DNA of 64,000 nucleotides from Bacteroidia bacterium (lineage in GTDB: Bacteria; Bacteroidota; Bacteroidia; 2-12-FULL-35-15), in NCBI GenBank assembly GCA_030654175.1, contig JAURXZ010000016.1, positions 62,001 to 126,000 of the forward strand, written 5' to 3'. Every line of letters starts with the position of its first letter. Positions within the stretch are counted from its first letter, which is position 1. Below the pieces are notes generated by a model, which had not been told where the DNA came from, did not search any database, and saw only the letters and a program-made list of their open reading frames with translations. Below, piece by piece: positions 9,365 to 19,179 of this stretch. The translations under genes and the position numbers were made by a program.

Positions 9365-10453
9365 ATGGCAGGCAACTCTTTTGGAAAATTATTTACACTC
9401 ACCAGCTTTGGTGAATCGCATGGCGAAGCTATGGGTGGAATAATTGACGGCTGCCCTGCCGGGTTGCTGATTGACGCTGATTTTATTCAAAAAGAACTTG
9501 ATAGAAGAAAGCCCGGCCAATCCCACATTGTTACACAACGCAAAGAAAACGATCAGGTAGAATTTCTTTCAGGAATATTCGAAGGTAAAACCATGGGAAC
9601 GCCAATAGGCTTTATTGTTAGTAACCTAGATCAAAGATCAAAGGATTACGACCACAATATAGATGTGTACCGGCCATCACATGCGGATTATACGTATGAT
9701 GTAAAGTATGGAATACGTGATCATCGTGGTGGTGGACGTTCATCTGCTCGTGAAACAGTGAGCCGAGTGGTTGCCGGTGCAATCGCAAAACTAATTTTAA
9801 AACGATACGGAATCACTATCAATGCCTATACTTCACAGGTTGGAGATATCAAATTATTGAAATCCTATCATGATCTGGATCTTACAAAAACTGAATCAAA
9901 TATTGTTAGATGTCCTGATGAATTGATTGCTGATACCATGATACAGAAGATAGAGCAGGTGCGCAAAGCAGGGGATACAATTGGAGGGGTTATTTCATGT
10001 GTAATAAAAGGAACACCAATAGGGCTTGGCGAACCCGTTTTCGACAAACTTCATGCTGATTTAGGGAAAGCAATGTTAAGCATAAACGCGGTAAAGGGGT
10101 TTGAATATGGAAGTGGGTTTGAAGGCGCAAAAATGAATGGTTCCCTGCATAATGATGCTTTTTTTCCCCTTTCCAATGGAAACGGGATAGGCCTGAGCTC
10201 AAACTTCTCAGGCGGAATACAAGGTGGCATCAGTAATGGAGAAGATATTTATTTCAGAGTTGCATTTAAACCTGTGGCAACAATTTTGCAAAAACAAAAC
10301 ACTGTAAATTCAAAAGGAGAAGCTGTTGAAATGACCGGCAAAGGAAGGCACGATCCTTGCGTATTGCCACGTGCTGTTCCTATTGTGGAAGCAATGGCTG
10401 CTTTAGTTTTGGTTGATCATTTATTAAGAGCTAAAACAAATAAATTAGTTTAA
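9365..10453 (+). CDS. aroC: chorismate synthase
   Basis: 362 aa, normal length for the family. It converts 5-enolpyruvylshikimate 3-phosphate to chorismate using reduced FMN, the last shikimate-pathway step, in the cytoplasm. Signatures: [18 protein letters not shown] near the N-terminus, the segment [21 protein letters not shown], the motif [10 protein letters not shown], and the C-terminal [18 protein letters not shown]. The gene stands alone with its own candidate -7 element. The following spacer carries TTTAAACTTT-type repeats. Confidence 0.97.
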   Translation: MAGNSFGKLFTLTSFGESHGEAMGGIIDGCPAGLLIDADFIQKELDRRKPGQSHIVTQRKENDQVEFLSGIFEGKTMGTPIGFIVSNLDQRSKDYDHNIDVYRPSHADYTYDVKYGIRDHRGGGRSSARETVSRVVAGAIAKLILKRYGITINAYTSQVGDIKLLKSYHDLDLTKTESNIVRCPDELIADTMIQKIEQVRKAGDTIGGVISCVIKGTPIGLGEPVFDKLHADLGKAMLSINAVKGFEYGSGFEGAKMNGSLHNDAFFPLSNGNGIGLSSNFSGGIQGGISNGEDIYFRVAFKPVATILQKQNTVNSKGEAVEMTGKGRHDPCVLPRAVPIVEAMAALVLVDHLLRAKTNKLV

Positions 10454-10565
10454 AGTTTGAAAGTTGAAAGTTTTTGCTGCTCTAGTAACTCTATAATTTT
10501 AAACTTTAAACCACAAACTTTAAAACTTTAAACTTTAAAACTAAAATACTTTAAACTAAAAATAA
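10454..10565. repeat. AAACTTTAAA-type short repeat spacer
   Basis: The aroC-asmA spacer starts with AGTTTGAAAGTTGAAAGTTT and then carries several runs of AAACTTTAAA in the other sense (about 10498-10555), giving an imperfect long inverted repeat. It is low-complexity and AT-rich. I see no gene in it. Confidence 0.6.
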
Positions 10566-10567
10566 TT

Positions 10568-13411
10568 ATGACAACAGAAACACCGAAAAAGAAAAAAAGT
10601 TTGATTGGAAGAATCCTTAAATGGACGGGTATTACCTTACTGGTATTATTGATTTTAATAATTTCTGCTCCTTTTCTTTTCAAAAAGCAAATTGTACAAT
10701 TAGTAAAAGATAAAACGAATGAAAGTATCAATGCAAAAGTGAATTTCGGGGAATTTGATCTCACATTGATCAGTTCTTTTCCCGATTTTTCGCTTTCTGT
10801 TGACGATCTAAGTATAGCTAATGTTGGCGATTTTGAAGGTGACACCTTGCTGTATGCCAAAAATTTAACTATTGGTTTAAATTTAATGAGCGTGATCAAA
10901 GGAGATCAATATAAAATAAATACTATTTCAATTGACCAGCCGCGTATTCATGCTATTGTATTGAAAGATGGCAAGGCAAACTGGGATGTTACCAAACCGG
11001 CTGATACAACTGCTGCTCCTGCAGCATCTCTCCCACCAGCTGATGCGGCTCCGTTTAAAATGACCTTAAAAAAGTTTGAAATAAAAAACGGATACATTGT
11101 ATATGATGATGCTTCTTTAGATTTTAAAACCGAATTGGTTAATATGAATCACACCCTGAGTGGAGATTTTACTTCTGATAATTTTTTACTTGAAACACTT
11201 ACCGAAATTGAAAAGTTCTCCATGAGCTATGGTGGTGTTAGTTATATGAACAAGGTGAAAACACGCATTAAAATGGACATGGATGCAGACATGCCAAATT
11301 TCAAATTTACTTTTAAACAAAATGAATTTGCATTTAATGAATTAACTCTTGGTCTTGATGGGTACTTTGCAATGCCGAAAGAAGACATGGACATGGATCT
11401 GAAATTCAAGGCCAACCAAACAGAATTTAAAAATATACTATCACTTATTCCGGGTGTTTACACTGCGGATTTTGCTACTGTAAAAACTTCAGGTTTATTA
11501 GCATTGGATGGTTTTGCGAAAGGTATTTATAATGATAAAAAAATGCCTGCCTTTGGCCTGAAATTAACTATTAAAGATGCAATGTTCCAGTATCCTTCCT
11601 TGCCAAAAGCGGTAACAAATATTCAAGTTGATCTTGCTGTTAACAATAAAACGGGTGAGCCGGATGCTACTGTTATTGACTTAAATAAATTTCATATAGA
11701 AATGGCAGGTAACCCTGTTGATGCGAAGATGCACTTGTCAACTCCTATTTCTGATGCAAATATTAAAGCAGAAGTTTTAGCAAAAATAAATCTGGCATCT
11801 GTAAAAGATGTTATGCCGCTTGAAAAAGGTGATGATCTGAATGGTTTGATCAATGCTGATGTAAAAATGAATGGGCGCATGTCGTCAATTGAAAAAGAAC
11901 AATACGAAAAATTTGATGCTCATGGAACCATTGCCGTTTCGGACATGAATTATAAAACTGCTTCATTAAATTATCCTACAAAAATCAACAAGTTAAATTT
12001 AAATTTCACACCAAAATTTGTTGAGCTTACTCAATTTGATGCAAAAATTGGAAAGAGTGATATTCAGATGGATGGAAAGATCGAAAACTTTTTGCAATAT
12101 GCTTTAAAAGATTCCATGCTGGCCGGTTCATTTAATTTAAAATCATCACTACTTGATATAAATGAATTAATGGCTGAAGATGAAACGGCTGCAAAACCTG
12201 CTCCCGTTGCCGTTGACACGGCTCCAATGACTGTGGTTGAAGTACCTTCCAATTTAAATGTGAGATTAAATGCAAACATTGGAAAAATGCTTTACGACAA
12301 TTTAGTGATCAGTGCTATTTCAGGTGGTGTAAAAGTAAAAGATAGCAAACTAAGCCTCGAAAACTTAAAAATGGATCTGAAAGAGCTGGAAGGAACAATG
12401 GCATTAAGTGGTGTGTATAACACCCAGAATGTTAAAAAACCAACTGTTGATTTTGATATTGCTATTTCAAATTTTGATATTCCAAAAACATTTAAAGCGT
12501 TCAATAGTGTTCAAAAGCTTGCTCCTATTGGTAAATATGCCAAAGGTAAATTCGGGACAACATTAAAATTTGTTGCAACTCTGGATTCACACATGGAACC
12601 TGATATGAAAACACTCACAGGAGGAGGAAAACTAATGGCAACCAGCGTTTCGGTTGAAGGATTCGAACCGATCAATAAATTAGCTGATGCATTAAAACAA
12701 GAGAAATATAAAAAAATAACATTCGAAAATGTTAATGCAAGTTATAAATTTAAAGACGGAAGAGTGGAAGTAGAAGAGATGCCAATAAAGATGGGTAACA
12801 TATCAGGTAACGTAAAAGGATCGACAGGTTTTGATCAAACAATTGATTATACCTGGGTGATTGAAATACCAAGAGCAGAATTTGGAGCTCAGGCGAATGC
12901 CGCTGTTGGCAGCCTGGTTGATCAGCTAAACAAACAGGCCGGAACCAGTGTAAAGTTGAGCGACAAAATAAAAGTAAAAGCGATATTTGGTGGAACCGTT
13001 ACAAAACCAACTATAAAAACGGATCTATTAGGTATGGCAGACAAAGGTGAAATAAAAGAACAAGTGAAGGAGCAGGTAAAAGAGCTGGTAACTAAAGGTG
13101 TTGACATGGCAAAAGAAAAAGCACGTGCTGAAGCAGACAAGATCATGAGAGATGCGCAAGCGCAAGCTGATAAGATAAAAGCGGAAGCTCAGGTATTGGC
13201 TGATAAAACAAAAACAGAAGGCTATGCTGCAATAGATAAAACGGTTTCTGATGCAAAAAATCCGATCGCAAAAGGTATCGCTAAACAGGCTGCTCCGGCT
13301 GCTAAAAAAGAAGTAGATAAAAAAGTTGCGAAAATTTTAGACGAAGCAAATAATAAAGCCAACAGCATTTTAACAAATGCTAAAGCAGAATCGGATAAAA
13401 AGTTACAATAA
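10568..13411 (+). CDS. AsmA family protein (inter-membrane lipid-transport type)
   Basis: 947 aa. A basic N-terminus (TETPKKKKS) and one transmembrane helix (~18-41, WTGITLLVLLILIISAPFLF) anchor the protein with a large periplasmic body. The long beta-rich body with repeating 'DGxxxxxNFLQYAL' and 'L..GKANWDV' elements and the C-terminal ITFENVNASYKFKDGRV region match AsmA/AsmA_2-type proteins. Two Pro/Ala-rich linkers lie near 145-160 and 540-560. The last ~130 residues are a Lys/Ala/Glu-rich helical tail (ADKIKAEAQVLADKTKTEG) that looks like a coiled coil and is unusual for the family. AsmA proteins are thought to bridge inner and outer membrane for phospholipid movement. That role is inferred here. 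Confidence 0.85.
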   Translation: MTTETPKKKKSLIGRILKWTGITLLVLLILIISAPFLFKKQIVQLVKDKTNESINAKVNFGEFDLTLISSFPDFSLSVDDLSIANVGDFEGDTLLYAKNLTIGLNLMSVIKGDQYKINTISIDQPRIHAIVLKDGKANWDVTKPADTTAAPAASLPPADAAPFKMTLKKFEIKNGYIVYDDASLDFKTELVNMNHTLSGDFTSDNFLLETLTEIEKFSMSYGGVSYMNKVKTRIKMDMDADMPNFKFTFKQNEFAFNELTLGLDGYFAMPKEDMDMDLKFKANQTEFKNILSLIPGVYTADFATVKTSGLLALDGFAKGIYNDKKMPAFGLKLTIKDAMFQYPSLPKAVTNIQVDLAVNNKTGEPDATVIDLNKFHIEMAGNPVDAKMHLSTPISDANIKAEVLAKINLASVKDVMPLEKGDDLNGLINADVKMNGRMSSIEKEQYEKFDAHGTIAVSDMNYKTASLNYPTKINKLNLNFTPKFVELTQFDAKIGKSDIQMDGKIENFLQYALKDSMLAGSFNLKSSLLDINELMAEDETAAKPAPVAVDTAPMTVVEVPSNLNVRLNANIGKMLYDNLVISAISGGVKVKDSKLSLENLKMDLKELEGTMALSGVYNTQNVKKPTVDFDIAISNFDIPKTFKAFNSVQKLAPIGKYAKGKFGTTLKFVATLDSHMEPDMKTLTGGGKLMATSVSVEGFEPINKLADALKQEKYKKITFENVNASYKFKDGRVEVEEMPIKMGNISGNVKGSTGFDQTIDYTWVIEIPRAEFGAQANAAVGSLVDQLNKQAGTSVKLSDKIKVKAIFGGTVTKPTIKTDLLGMADKGEIKEQVKEQVKELVTKGVDMAKEKARAEADKIMRDAQAQADKIKAEAQVLADKTKTEGYAAIDKTVSDAKNPIAKGIAKQAAPAAKKEVDKKVAKILDEANNKANSILTNAKAESDKKLQ

Positions 13412-13435
13412 TAACTCTGCTTTTACGTTTTCATT

Positions 13436-13487
13436 TTCTCCCCCTTCTATCCCTTTCTTGATTTTGAAAGGGATAGAAGGGGGAGAA
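13436..13487 (+). terminator. 22-bp perfect hairpin after the AsmA gene
   Basis: The left arm at 13436-13457 (TTCTCCCCCTTCTATCCCTTTC) is exactly complementary to 13466-13487 with an 8-nt loop. It lies 25 bp after the AsmA stop. No long T-run follows on either strand, so it may be a transcript-end stabiliser or repeat element rather than a classical terminator. Confidence 0.55.
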
Positions 13488-13583
13488 CAGCTTTTGTTAA
13501 ACTGTTTTTCAAAATATGTAAATTCAGTTTTTCTTTAAAATAAATAATTGATTCTTTGCATTTTTTAATGCAAATATAGTTTT

Positions 13584-15599
13584 ATGAAAAAAATAAAAAA
13601 TATACTTTTCCTTTGTTTGTTATTGATTTCATTTGTTTCTCTGTCGCAAGATGAAACAAAATGTCAGGAACTTGATAATAAAAAAGCCGAAAAAATTTAT
13701 AAGCAAGGACTTGATAAAAAATTCAAAAAAGAAGAGCGACTGGCATTCCTTAAACAAGCCATGGAAATGGAACCCGATTATGTAGATGCTAATTTTGCTT
13801 ATGCACAAGAGCGTATTAAAACATTAATATATGAAAACGCCTCGTTCAAGCAAACAGAACCTTACTTTAAAAAGGTGATTGAAATTTGTCCAAAATATCA
13901 TTCCGACCCCTATTATTACCTTGGTTTTATTTATTATGAAGAAGAAAATTGGGAAGAATCGGCAAAATACCTGAAAGAGTTTTTGAATTTTAAAGACGAT
14001 GATGAAAAAAAGTACAATAAAAATTACGATGCTTTCTTATATCAATCAAAACAAATGATGCGCTATGCAAAATTGTATAACGAAATATTCAAAAACCCAG
14101 TACCCTTCGATCCACACCCGGTAGCAGGGATATGTACAGAAAGAGATGAGTACCTGCCTATTATTTCTGCAGATAATGAAATGATGCTTTTTACCCGGAA
14201 ACAACCATTTGTGGATAAAAATGCTCTTGTTCCATCTGATAAGGAACAAGAATTGTTCAGCTATAGTATGCGTAATCCGGAGACCGGAGAATTTGACAAA
14301 GGAAAACGCATGCCTCATCCATTTAATAAAAACGGAAGTGAAGGTGGCGCCACCATGTCGATTGACAATAAGCATTTATTCTTTACAGTATGTAAAAATG
14401 AAGGAGGGGCACAGATCAATTGTGATATTTATTATTCCGATAAAAAAAATGGAGAGTGGACGGAAGCAAAAAAAGTAGAAGGTATCAATGACCCGATGTA
14501 TTGGGATTCCCAGCCATCACTTGCCTCAGATGGGAAAACACTTTATTTTTGCAGTGACCGTAAAGGTGGACGTGGCGGTGTTGATCTTTATAAAACCGTC
14601 AAAAATGTTGCAACGGGCATTTGGAGTGCTCCCGAAAATCTTGGTCCGATCATTAATACTAGTGGTAATGAAATGTCCCCGTTTGTACACTCCGATTTCC
14701 AGACGCTGTATTTTTCATCTGATGGACACCCGGGCGTTGGTGGCAATGATATTTTTATCGCACGAAAAGATACCAGTAACAAATGGACAGAACCCAAAAA
14801 CATGGGTGTACCTATTAATACTACAGCAGATGATTTGGGCTTTTTTGTGAGTACAGACGGACGTTTAGGTTACTTTGCATCCAATCTGCCTTCGCGTGCA
14901 AAAGGTAAAGCAATTGGAGGGTATGATATTTTCTCTTTTGAATTATACAAAGAAGCTCGTCCGGATGCTGTCAGTTTTTTAAAAGGAAAAATTGACGACA
15001 ATGGTAATGGGAAAAATAAAGCGTTTAATGTAGAAGTAAAAGATGCATCCAATAAAAAAGTAACGGAGGCTATGGTAGATACTTCAACAGGTGAATATAT
15101 GGTGGTGGTAAATACAAAAGTTAAAAACGATTTGATCATCACTGTAAAAAAGGAAAACTACGCTTTTAGCTCTCAATTAATATCAAAAGATTCGCTTGTA
15201 AATTCTAAACCTGCAAAAGTGAATAATATGCAGGTAGATACTATAAAGCTTGGGCAAACCTATACGCTTAATAATATTTATTACAAAACTAATTCTGCCG
15301 ATCTGGATCCGAGATCCTTGATCGTCATCGATGAATTTGTGGAATTTTTAAAAGCAAACCCTAACATAAAAATTGAGGTTTACGGGCATACAGACTCACA
15401 AGGTGACGACAAATCGAATCTTGCACTTTCCACTGACCGTGCCTTTAGTGTTCGGGACCTGTTGCTCGAAAAAGGGATAGCTGAAAAAAGATTAAAAAAC
15501 TTTAAAGGTTTTGGAGCATCCCAACCTATTGCAGACAACCTTACAGAAGCAGGCAGGGCAAAAAACAGGAGAACAGAATTTGTGATCGCGGAGAAATAA
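13584..15599 (+). CDS. PorE-like protein: TPR, beta-propeller (PD40), regulatory-like and OmpA domains
   Basis: 671 aa. Signal peptide ~1-21 (LLLISFVSLSQ). TPR-like helices span ~30-150 (EKIYKQGLDKKFKKEER, YYYLGFIYYEEENWEESAKY). WD40-like PD40 propeller strands span ~170-440 (LFFTVCKNEGG, TLYFCSDRKGGRGGVDLY, TLYFSSDGHPGVGGNDIF, GYFASNLPS). A carboxypeptidase-regulatory-like module spans ~455-530. The C-terminal OmpA domain is at ~560-671, with YGHTDSQGDDKSNLALS and AGRAKNRRTEF, including the peptidoglycan-contact Asp and Arg. This domain order is that described for PorE, which anchors the type IX secretion machine to peptidoglycan. Bacteroidota usually carry several such paralogues, so this may or may not be the secretion-system copy. 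Confidence 0.88.
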   Translation: MKKIKNILFLCLLLISFVSLSQDETKCQELDNKKAEKIYKQGLDKKFKKEERLAFLKQAMEMEPDYVDANFAYAQERIKTLIYENASFKQTEPYFKKVIEICPKYHSDPYYYLGFIYYEEENWEESAKYLKEFLNFKDDDEKKYNKNYDAFLYQSKQMMRYAKLYNEIFKNPVPFDPHPVAGICTERDEYLPIISADNEMMLFTRKQPFVDKNALVPSDKEQELFSYSMRNPETGEFDKGKRMPHPFNKNGSEGGATMSIDNKHLFFTVCKNEGGAQINCDIYYSDKKNGEWTEAKKVEGINDPMYWDSQPSLASDGKTLYFCSDRKGGRGGVDLYKTVKNVATGIWSAPENLGPIINTSGNEMSPFVHSDFQTLYFSSDGHPGVGGNDIFIARKDTSNKWTEPKNMGVPINTTADDLGFFVSTDGRLGYFASNLPSRAKGKAIGGYDIFSFELYKEARPDAVSFLKGKIDDNGNGKNKAFNVEVKDASNKKVTEAMVDTSTGEYMVVVNTKVKNDLIITVKKENYAFSSQLISKDSLVNSKPAKVNNMQVDTIKLGQTYTLNNIYYKTNSADLDPRSLIVIDEFVEFLKANPNIKIEVYGHTDSQGDDKSNLALSTDRAFSVRDLLLEKGIAEKRLKNFKGFGASQPIADNLTEAGRAKNRRTEFVIAEK

Positions 15600-15683
15600 G
15601 AATACCAATAACAAATCTTTACGAATTTACGAATCTGTGTGTTAACAAAGCAAACTAAATTGGCAATTCGTTTTTTGATCCCA

Positions 15684-16199
15684 TTATCCTTTACTGTTCC
15701 GTTTTTTATAATACTCTTTGTCTGCGATGTATAGTGTTTTAGTTACTTCTGCATATTTGATTCCGTTTTCATCCTGAAAGTCTGTTACCAAATCAATTGA
15801 ACATTTTTTATCCGACTCTACCTTAGCTATTATTTCCGATAAGATCTCATCAGTAATTAAAAACCGCGCGAATACATTTTTCTTAATGGGTTTCAAAAAT
15901 CTTATTGATGCCGCTTTATCCCATACTACATAGTCCTTACCAAGAATATTTATAAGTTGTATCATATAAATCGGATCTAAAGCCCCATAAATACTTCCGC
16001 CAAAAACTGAACCTACGTAATTCTTCGTTTTCCAGGTCAATCCAAGAGAGATATGGACATCGCGCCAATCAGCTGAAAAAAAGTAAATCCGACCTCCTGT
16101 TCTTCTATATGCCGGAAAAAAATTAAATCCAATGCGATATATGGTGGAGCTGAAATTTTCTTTTCTGTCTGTAATAAATAGGGGGCTTTTTCTTTTCAT
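15684..16199 (-). CDS. DUF4442 domain protein (hotdog-fold, thioesterase-like)
   Basis: 171 aa. The motifs RRTGGRIYFFSADWRDVHISL, NYVGSVFGGSIYGALDPIY and YVVWDKAASIRFLKP are the conserved blocks of the DUF4442 family, which adopts the hotdog fold of acyl-CoA thioesterases such as PaaI. No confirmed substrate is known for the family. The gene is convergent with the PorE-like gene (85-bp gap) and divergent from the CAP-like gene. No signal peptide, so cytoplasmic. Confidence 0.82.
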   Translation of the reverse strand: MKRKSPLFITDRKENFSSTIYRIGFNFFPAYRRTGGRIYFFSADWRDVHISLGLTWKTKNYVGSVFGGSIYGALDPIYMIQLINILGKDYVVWDKAASIRFLKPIKKNVFARFLITDEILSEIIAKVESDKKCSIDLVTDFQDENGIKYAEVTKTLYIADKEYYKKRNSKG

Positions 16200-16550
16200 A
16201 TCTCAACAACTAAAAAATTACATAAAAAAACGAGTGAAACCAATAAAAAATAATGTTCAGCATTATGAAAAAGTAGAAATAAAAACAGCTAAACTGTCAA
16301 CAAAAGTAATTAAAAGCACAAACCTCAATGCATTTGTTACAATCATAAAATATTTATTACCCATTTTGCAGGCCCTATTTATATTTTTATTATATTTAAA
16401 AATCAATATTACAATTGATCAAAAGGTTCAACATGCCAAGTGTTATTGTTCATAAAATATGATTAATATATTTTCTTTTTTGAGACCTAAAAAATATATT
16501 TGTTTAAAATCTTCTTAAATTGGTCTAAACCACAAAAGGAATTCGTTAAG
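16200..16550. other. AT-rich divergent intergenic region
   Basis: 351 bp between the DUF4442 and CAP-like genes. It is very AT-rich. The only clear element is TATATTTG at 16495-16502, an exact match to the TAnnTTTG -7 box oriented toward the CAP-like gene. If used, transcription starts near 16509, downstream of the first possible in-frame ATG at 16500, which is why I take the ATG at 16551 as start. An open frame at 16132-16455 overlaps the DUF4442 N-terminus and looks like a chance frame. Confidence 0.5.
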
Positions 16551-19061
16551 ATGAATTCTTTTTTTAAAAAATTATCATTAATGTCCGATACTATTAACCA
16601 GCGCAAAAATCGTTCTTCAAGAGAATCAGCTTTAAATAATAAAAAAAGGTTCAGAAAAAACACTCTTATTTTATTTCTGACTTTATTATCCTCACTGAGT
16701 TTCGCCCAAAAAACAGATCCTCCCAAAACTGAATCAGAATCCGAAATTGATACAGATATTGACTATACCGCGCAACTGGTACTTGACGGTTTAAATAAAA
16801 TAAGAACTGAAAATTCTACTGATTCTCTTGAATTTAATGAAATGCTTTCTAAAGCCAGCATTATTCAATCGAACGATATGGCTGAAAAAGGCAAGGCTAT
16901 TTTAGAGAACAGTAAAGGAAAATACAAAACAACCGCCAAACGCGTTATTGCTATGGGCGGGACAAAAAATACCGAAGAAATCGTTTTATCATTATCTGCA
17001 TTAAAAGATAAAAAACAATTAACACCACAAGAAATTGCCGATGCTGTAATTTCAAAATGGAGATCCGGAAAAAAAGAACTAGTCACTATTAAAAATGGAA
17101 ATTACATTTATGCGAGTCCGAGTGTTAAGATAGATGCCGCAGGTAAAAAAGTATTCATCTCTGTGGTTTTTGGAAGCTTTAATACATTCAATGCAGGAGT
17201 AAAAAAGAGAAAAGAGCTAACAGTACGGTTCACAAAGAAAAACAAAAAAATAAAAGCGGCTGATGAAAAAGCTTGCAAAAACTGCGAAAAATTTAAGGAT
17301 TACGAAGGACTGGTAAACGGATTATATTTAGAAAACGGGAAAATATTTCTAAAATATGATAATATGAAAGCTTTCTCAAAATTGATATCAAAACCAAAAG
17401 ATGGATTGGCTGTGGATATTGTACAACGTGCACAATATGAAAAACCTGATTATAACATTCTGAATACTAACTTATTGAGTAAAGGTGTATTAACTAAAAC
17501 TGTTACCACATCTAAACTATTTAGTAAAAATCGGATCAAGCCTGAAAAAAAAGGAGGGAAAGTTGAAACATTGGATGTGCAGCTGGGAATATTACCTAAA
17601 AAACTTGCTCCAGGCAGTGCTTATGAACTAAATTTATTGGTTATCCAAAATGGGAAATTGTGTAAAACTATCATAAAATCATATGTGGAGCAAGGTGACC
17701 AGAATTCTACAACTACTCTTAAAATGCTGTTAATGCCTGATAGTGCTGCGTATTTAAAACCGCCATTTCAACCTAAAGCAGATAACGCCACATTGAAATT
17801 TTCGATTCAATTTGAAAAAAACAAATTCGAATATAAAGAAGAGGATATCTTGCCTTTCTTAAATGCACTTCAAGAGCCTGATTTTATTATTCAGGGACTT
17901 TACATTACCGCTTTTTCATCCATTGAAGGTAACGCAGCAGAAAATATTAAACTTCAAAAAAAGCGTTCAGAAAACATTATTAAAGCATTAGCGAAACTGC
18001 AAAAAGAAGGTGTTGTAACTACCATAAAAACCGATGATTCCTGGTCGCTGTTTCAAATGAGCATGGAAGGTGGGGCCTATGACACTTTATCTAAAATGAC
18101 CAAAGAACAGGCGATAAATGAGATCAATTCAAAGCCGGGGTTATCAGTGGAATTAGAACCTTTTTTGTCGAAACAGAGATTTGGCGAAATTGTGATGGAT
18201 GTTACTTATGATATTGCAGGACCGAAAGAGCAAAAATTTTCATTAAGTAAATTTAATCAAGCTTCAAAAAAAGGCGACATCACTCAATCTTATAAAATTC
18301 AATATTACATAGGAGACCAAATCCGTAAGAAGAAATATACACCCGATGCATTCACCAAAATGGAAATCCCTAACCAGGTGAAATTTTCAGGAGTATTGAA
18401 TAATCAGGTGGTATTGCGCTATATGGCTAAAAATAATAAACTAACAGAAGAGGATCAAAAAGAAATGAATAAACTTTATGCTCTTGATCCTTCAAATAAT
18501 TACATCGATTTTAATTCTTTATTGTGTGGCGTAAAACTGGATACATCAATTGGTGATTCAAAAGAAAGAACAATTACTCAAAAACGTATTGATGCACTTT
18601 ACAAAACGGATGTGCCTAAAAAATACCTGGATGCTTTAAATATTGAGTGGCAATTTAAAATTATTGATGCAATGGATACTGTTGAAGGTTCAGAGCCTGT
18701 AATTCAAGCATGCACCGAAAAAGTGAAATCATTTTACAATTTAAAAGAAGCAAGTTGGCAAAATAACTTAAAGCTATCCTATATATTTGCCCGCTTTAAA
18801 GATTATAAATTTGCAGCTAATTTATTAGCCGATTTCGTAAAAAAAGGTACCCCTAATGAACAAGTATTATTTGCGTACATTTCGTATTGTGCACAAATGC
18901 CTGAACTGATCAAGTCCCGTTTATTTGTAACGGCATTGGAGAAGGCAAAAAAAACAAATCCGGAACGCTATTGTAAATTATTCGGAGAACCGAATTTAAC
19001 TTTCCAGGTATTCGATAACCCATTTGTAAAAGAAAACTATGCTAATTCGAAGTGTAATTAG
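16551..19061 (+). CDS. secreted protein with CAP-like N-terminal and OmpA-like central regions
   Basis: 836 aa from the ATG at 16551, preceded by AAAGGA about 10 bp upstream. ATG 16581 is an alternative. A signal anchor or peptide follows a basic stretch (RKNTLILFLTLLSSLSFAQ, ~37-55). Residues ~75-210 resemble a CAP/SCP domain: QLVLDGLNKIRTENSTDSL, then ASIIQSNDMAEKGKA and a 'VISKWRSGKKEL' block. A central segment (~420-500) containing FSIQFEKNKFEYKEEDILPF, ITAFSSIEGNAAENIKLQKKR and SENIIKALAKL has the layout of OmpA-type peptidoglycan-binding domains. The C-terminal 250 residues are helical, perhaps TPR-like, with no family I recognise. It is probably periplasmic or outer-membrane-associated. 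The domain calls are inferred from pattern only. Confidence 0.65.
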   Translation: MNSFFKKLSLMSDTINQRKNRSSRESALNNKKRFRKNTLILFLTLLSSLSFAQKTDPPKTESESEIDTDIDYTAQLVLDGLNKIRTENSTDSLEFNEMLSKASIIQSNDMAEKGKAILENSKGKYKTTAKRVIAMGGTKNTEEIVLSLSALKDKKQLTPQEIADAVISKWRSGKKELVTIKNGNYIYASPSVKIDAAGKKVFISVVFGSFNTFNAGVKKRKELTVRFTKKNKKIKAADEKACKNCEKFKDYEGLVNGLYLENGKIFLKYDNMKAFSKLISKPKDGLAVDIVQRAQYEKPDYNILNTNLLSKGVLTKTVTTSKLFSKNRIKPEKKGGKVETLDVQLGILPKKLAPGSAYELNLLVIQNGKLCKTIIKSYVEQGDQNSTTTLKMLLMPDSAAYLKPPFQPKADNATLKFSIQFEKNKFEYKEEDILPFLNALQEPDFIIQGLYITAFSSIEGNAAENIKLQKKRSENIIKALAKLQKEGVVTTIKTDDSWSLFQMSMEGGAYDTLSKMTKEQAINEINSKPGLSVELEPFLSKQRFGEIVMDVTYDIAGPKEQKFSLSKFNQASKKGDITQSYKIQYYIGDQIRKKKYTPDAFTKMEIPNQVKFSGVLNNQVVLRYMAKNNKLTEEDQKEMNKLYALDPSNNYIDFNSLLCGVKLDTSIGDSKERTITQKRIDALYKTDVPKKYLDALNIEWQFKIIDAMDTVEGSEPVIQACTEKVKSFYNLKEASWQNNLKLSYIFARFKDYKFAANLLADFVKKGTPNEQVLFAYISYCAQMPELIKSRLFVTALEKAKKTNPERYCKLFGEPNLTFQVFDNPFVKENYANSKCN

Positions 19062-19087
19062 GTTCAACAAAAATTGAATTAAATTAC

Positions 19088-19126
19088 AAACCCCATAGAA
19101 ACTTGCTTTCTATGGGGTTTGTTTTG
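19088..19126. terminator. rho-independent terminator between convergent genes
   Basis: A 14-bp perfect stem AAACCCCATAGAAA (19088-19101) / TTTCTATGGGGTTT (19107-19120), 5-nt loop, then GTTTTG. It lies 27 bp after the stop of the CAP-like gene and can serve the convergent minus-strand gene as well. Confidence 0.85.
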
Positions 19127-19179
19127 CTCTGTAGATTTTTGCTTCCCAAAGGAAAGATTAATTAACCTTTGCTTAAAAA

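Noticed and set aside
14046-14850. Frames of 89-120 aa inside the PorE-like gene on both strands
   Set aside because: Shadows of a full-length gene with clear domains. They carry no motif of their own.
16132-16455. A 107-aa + strand frame overlapping the start of the DUF4442 gene
   Set aside because: Its first 23 codons are antisense to a clear family protein and the rest is AT-rich Lys/Ile/Leu coding with no signal. Probably chance.
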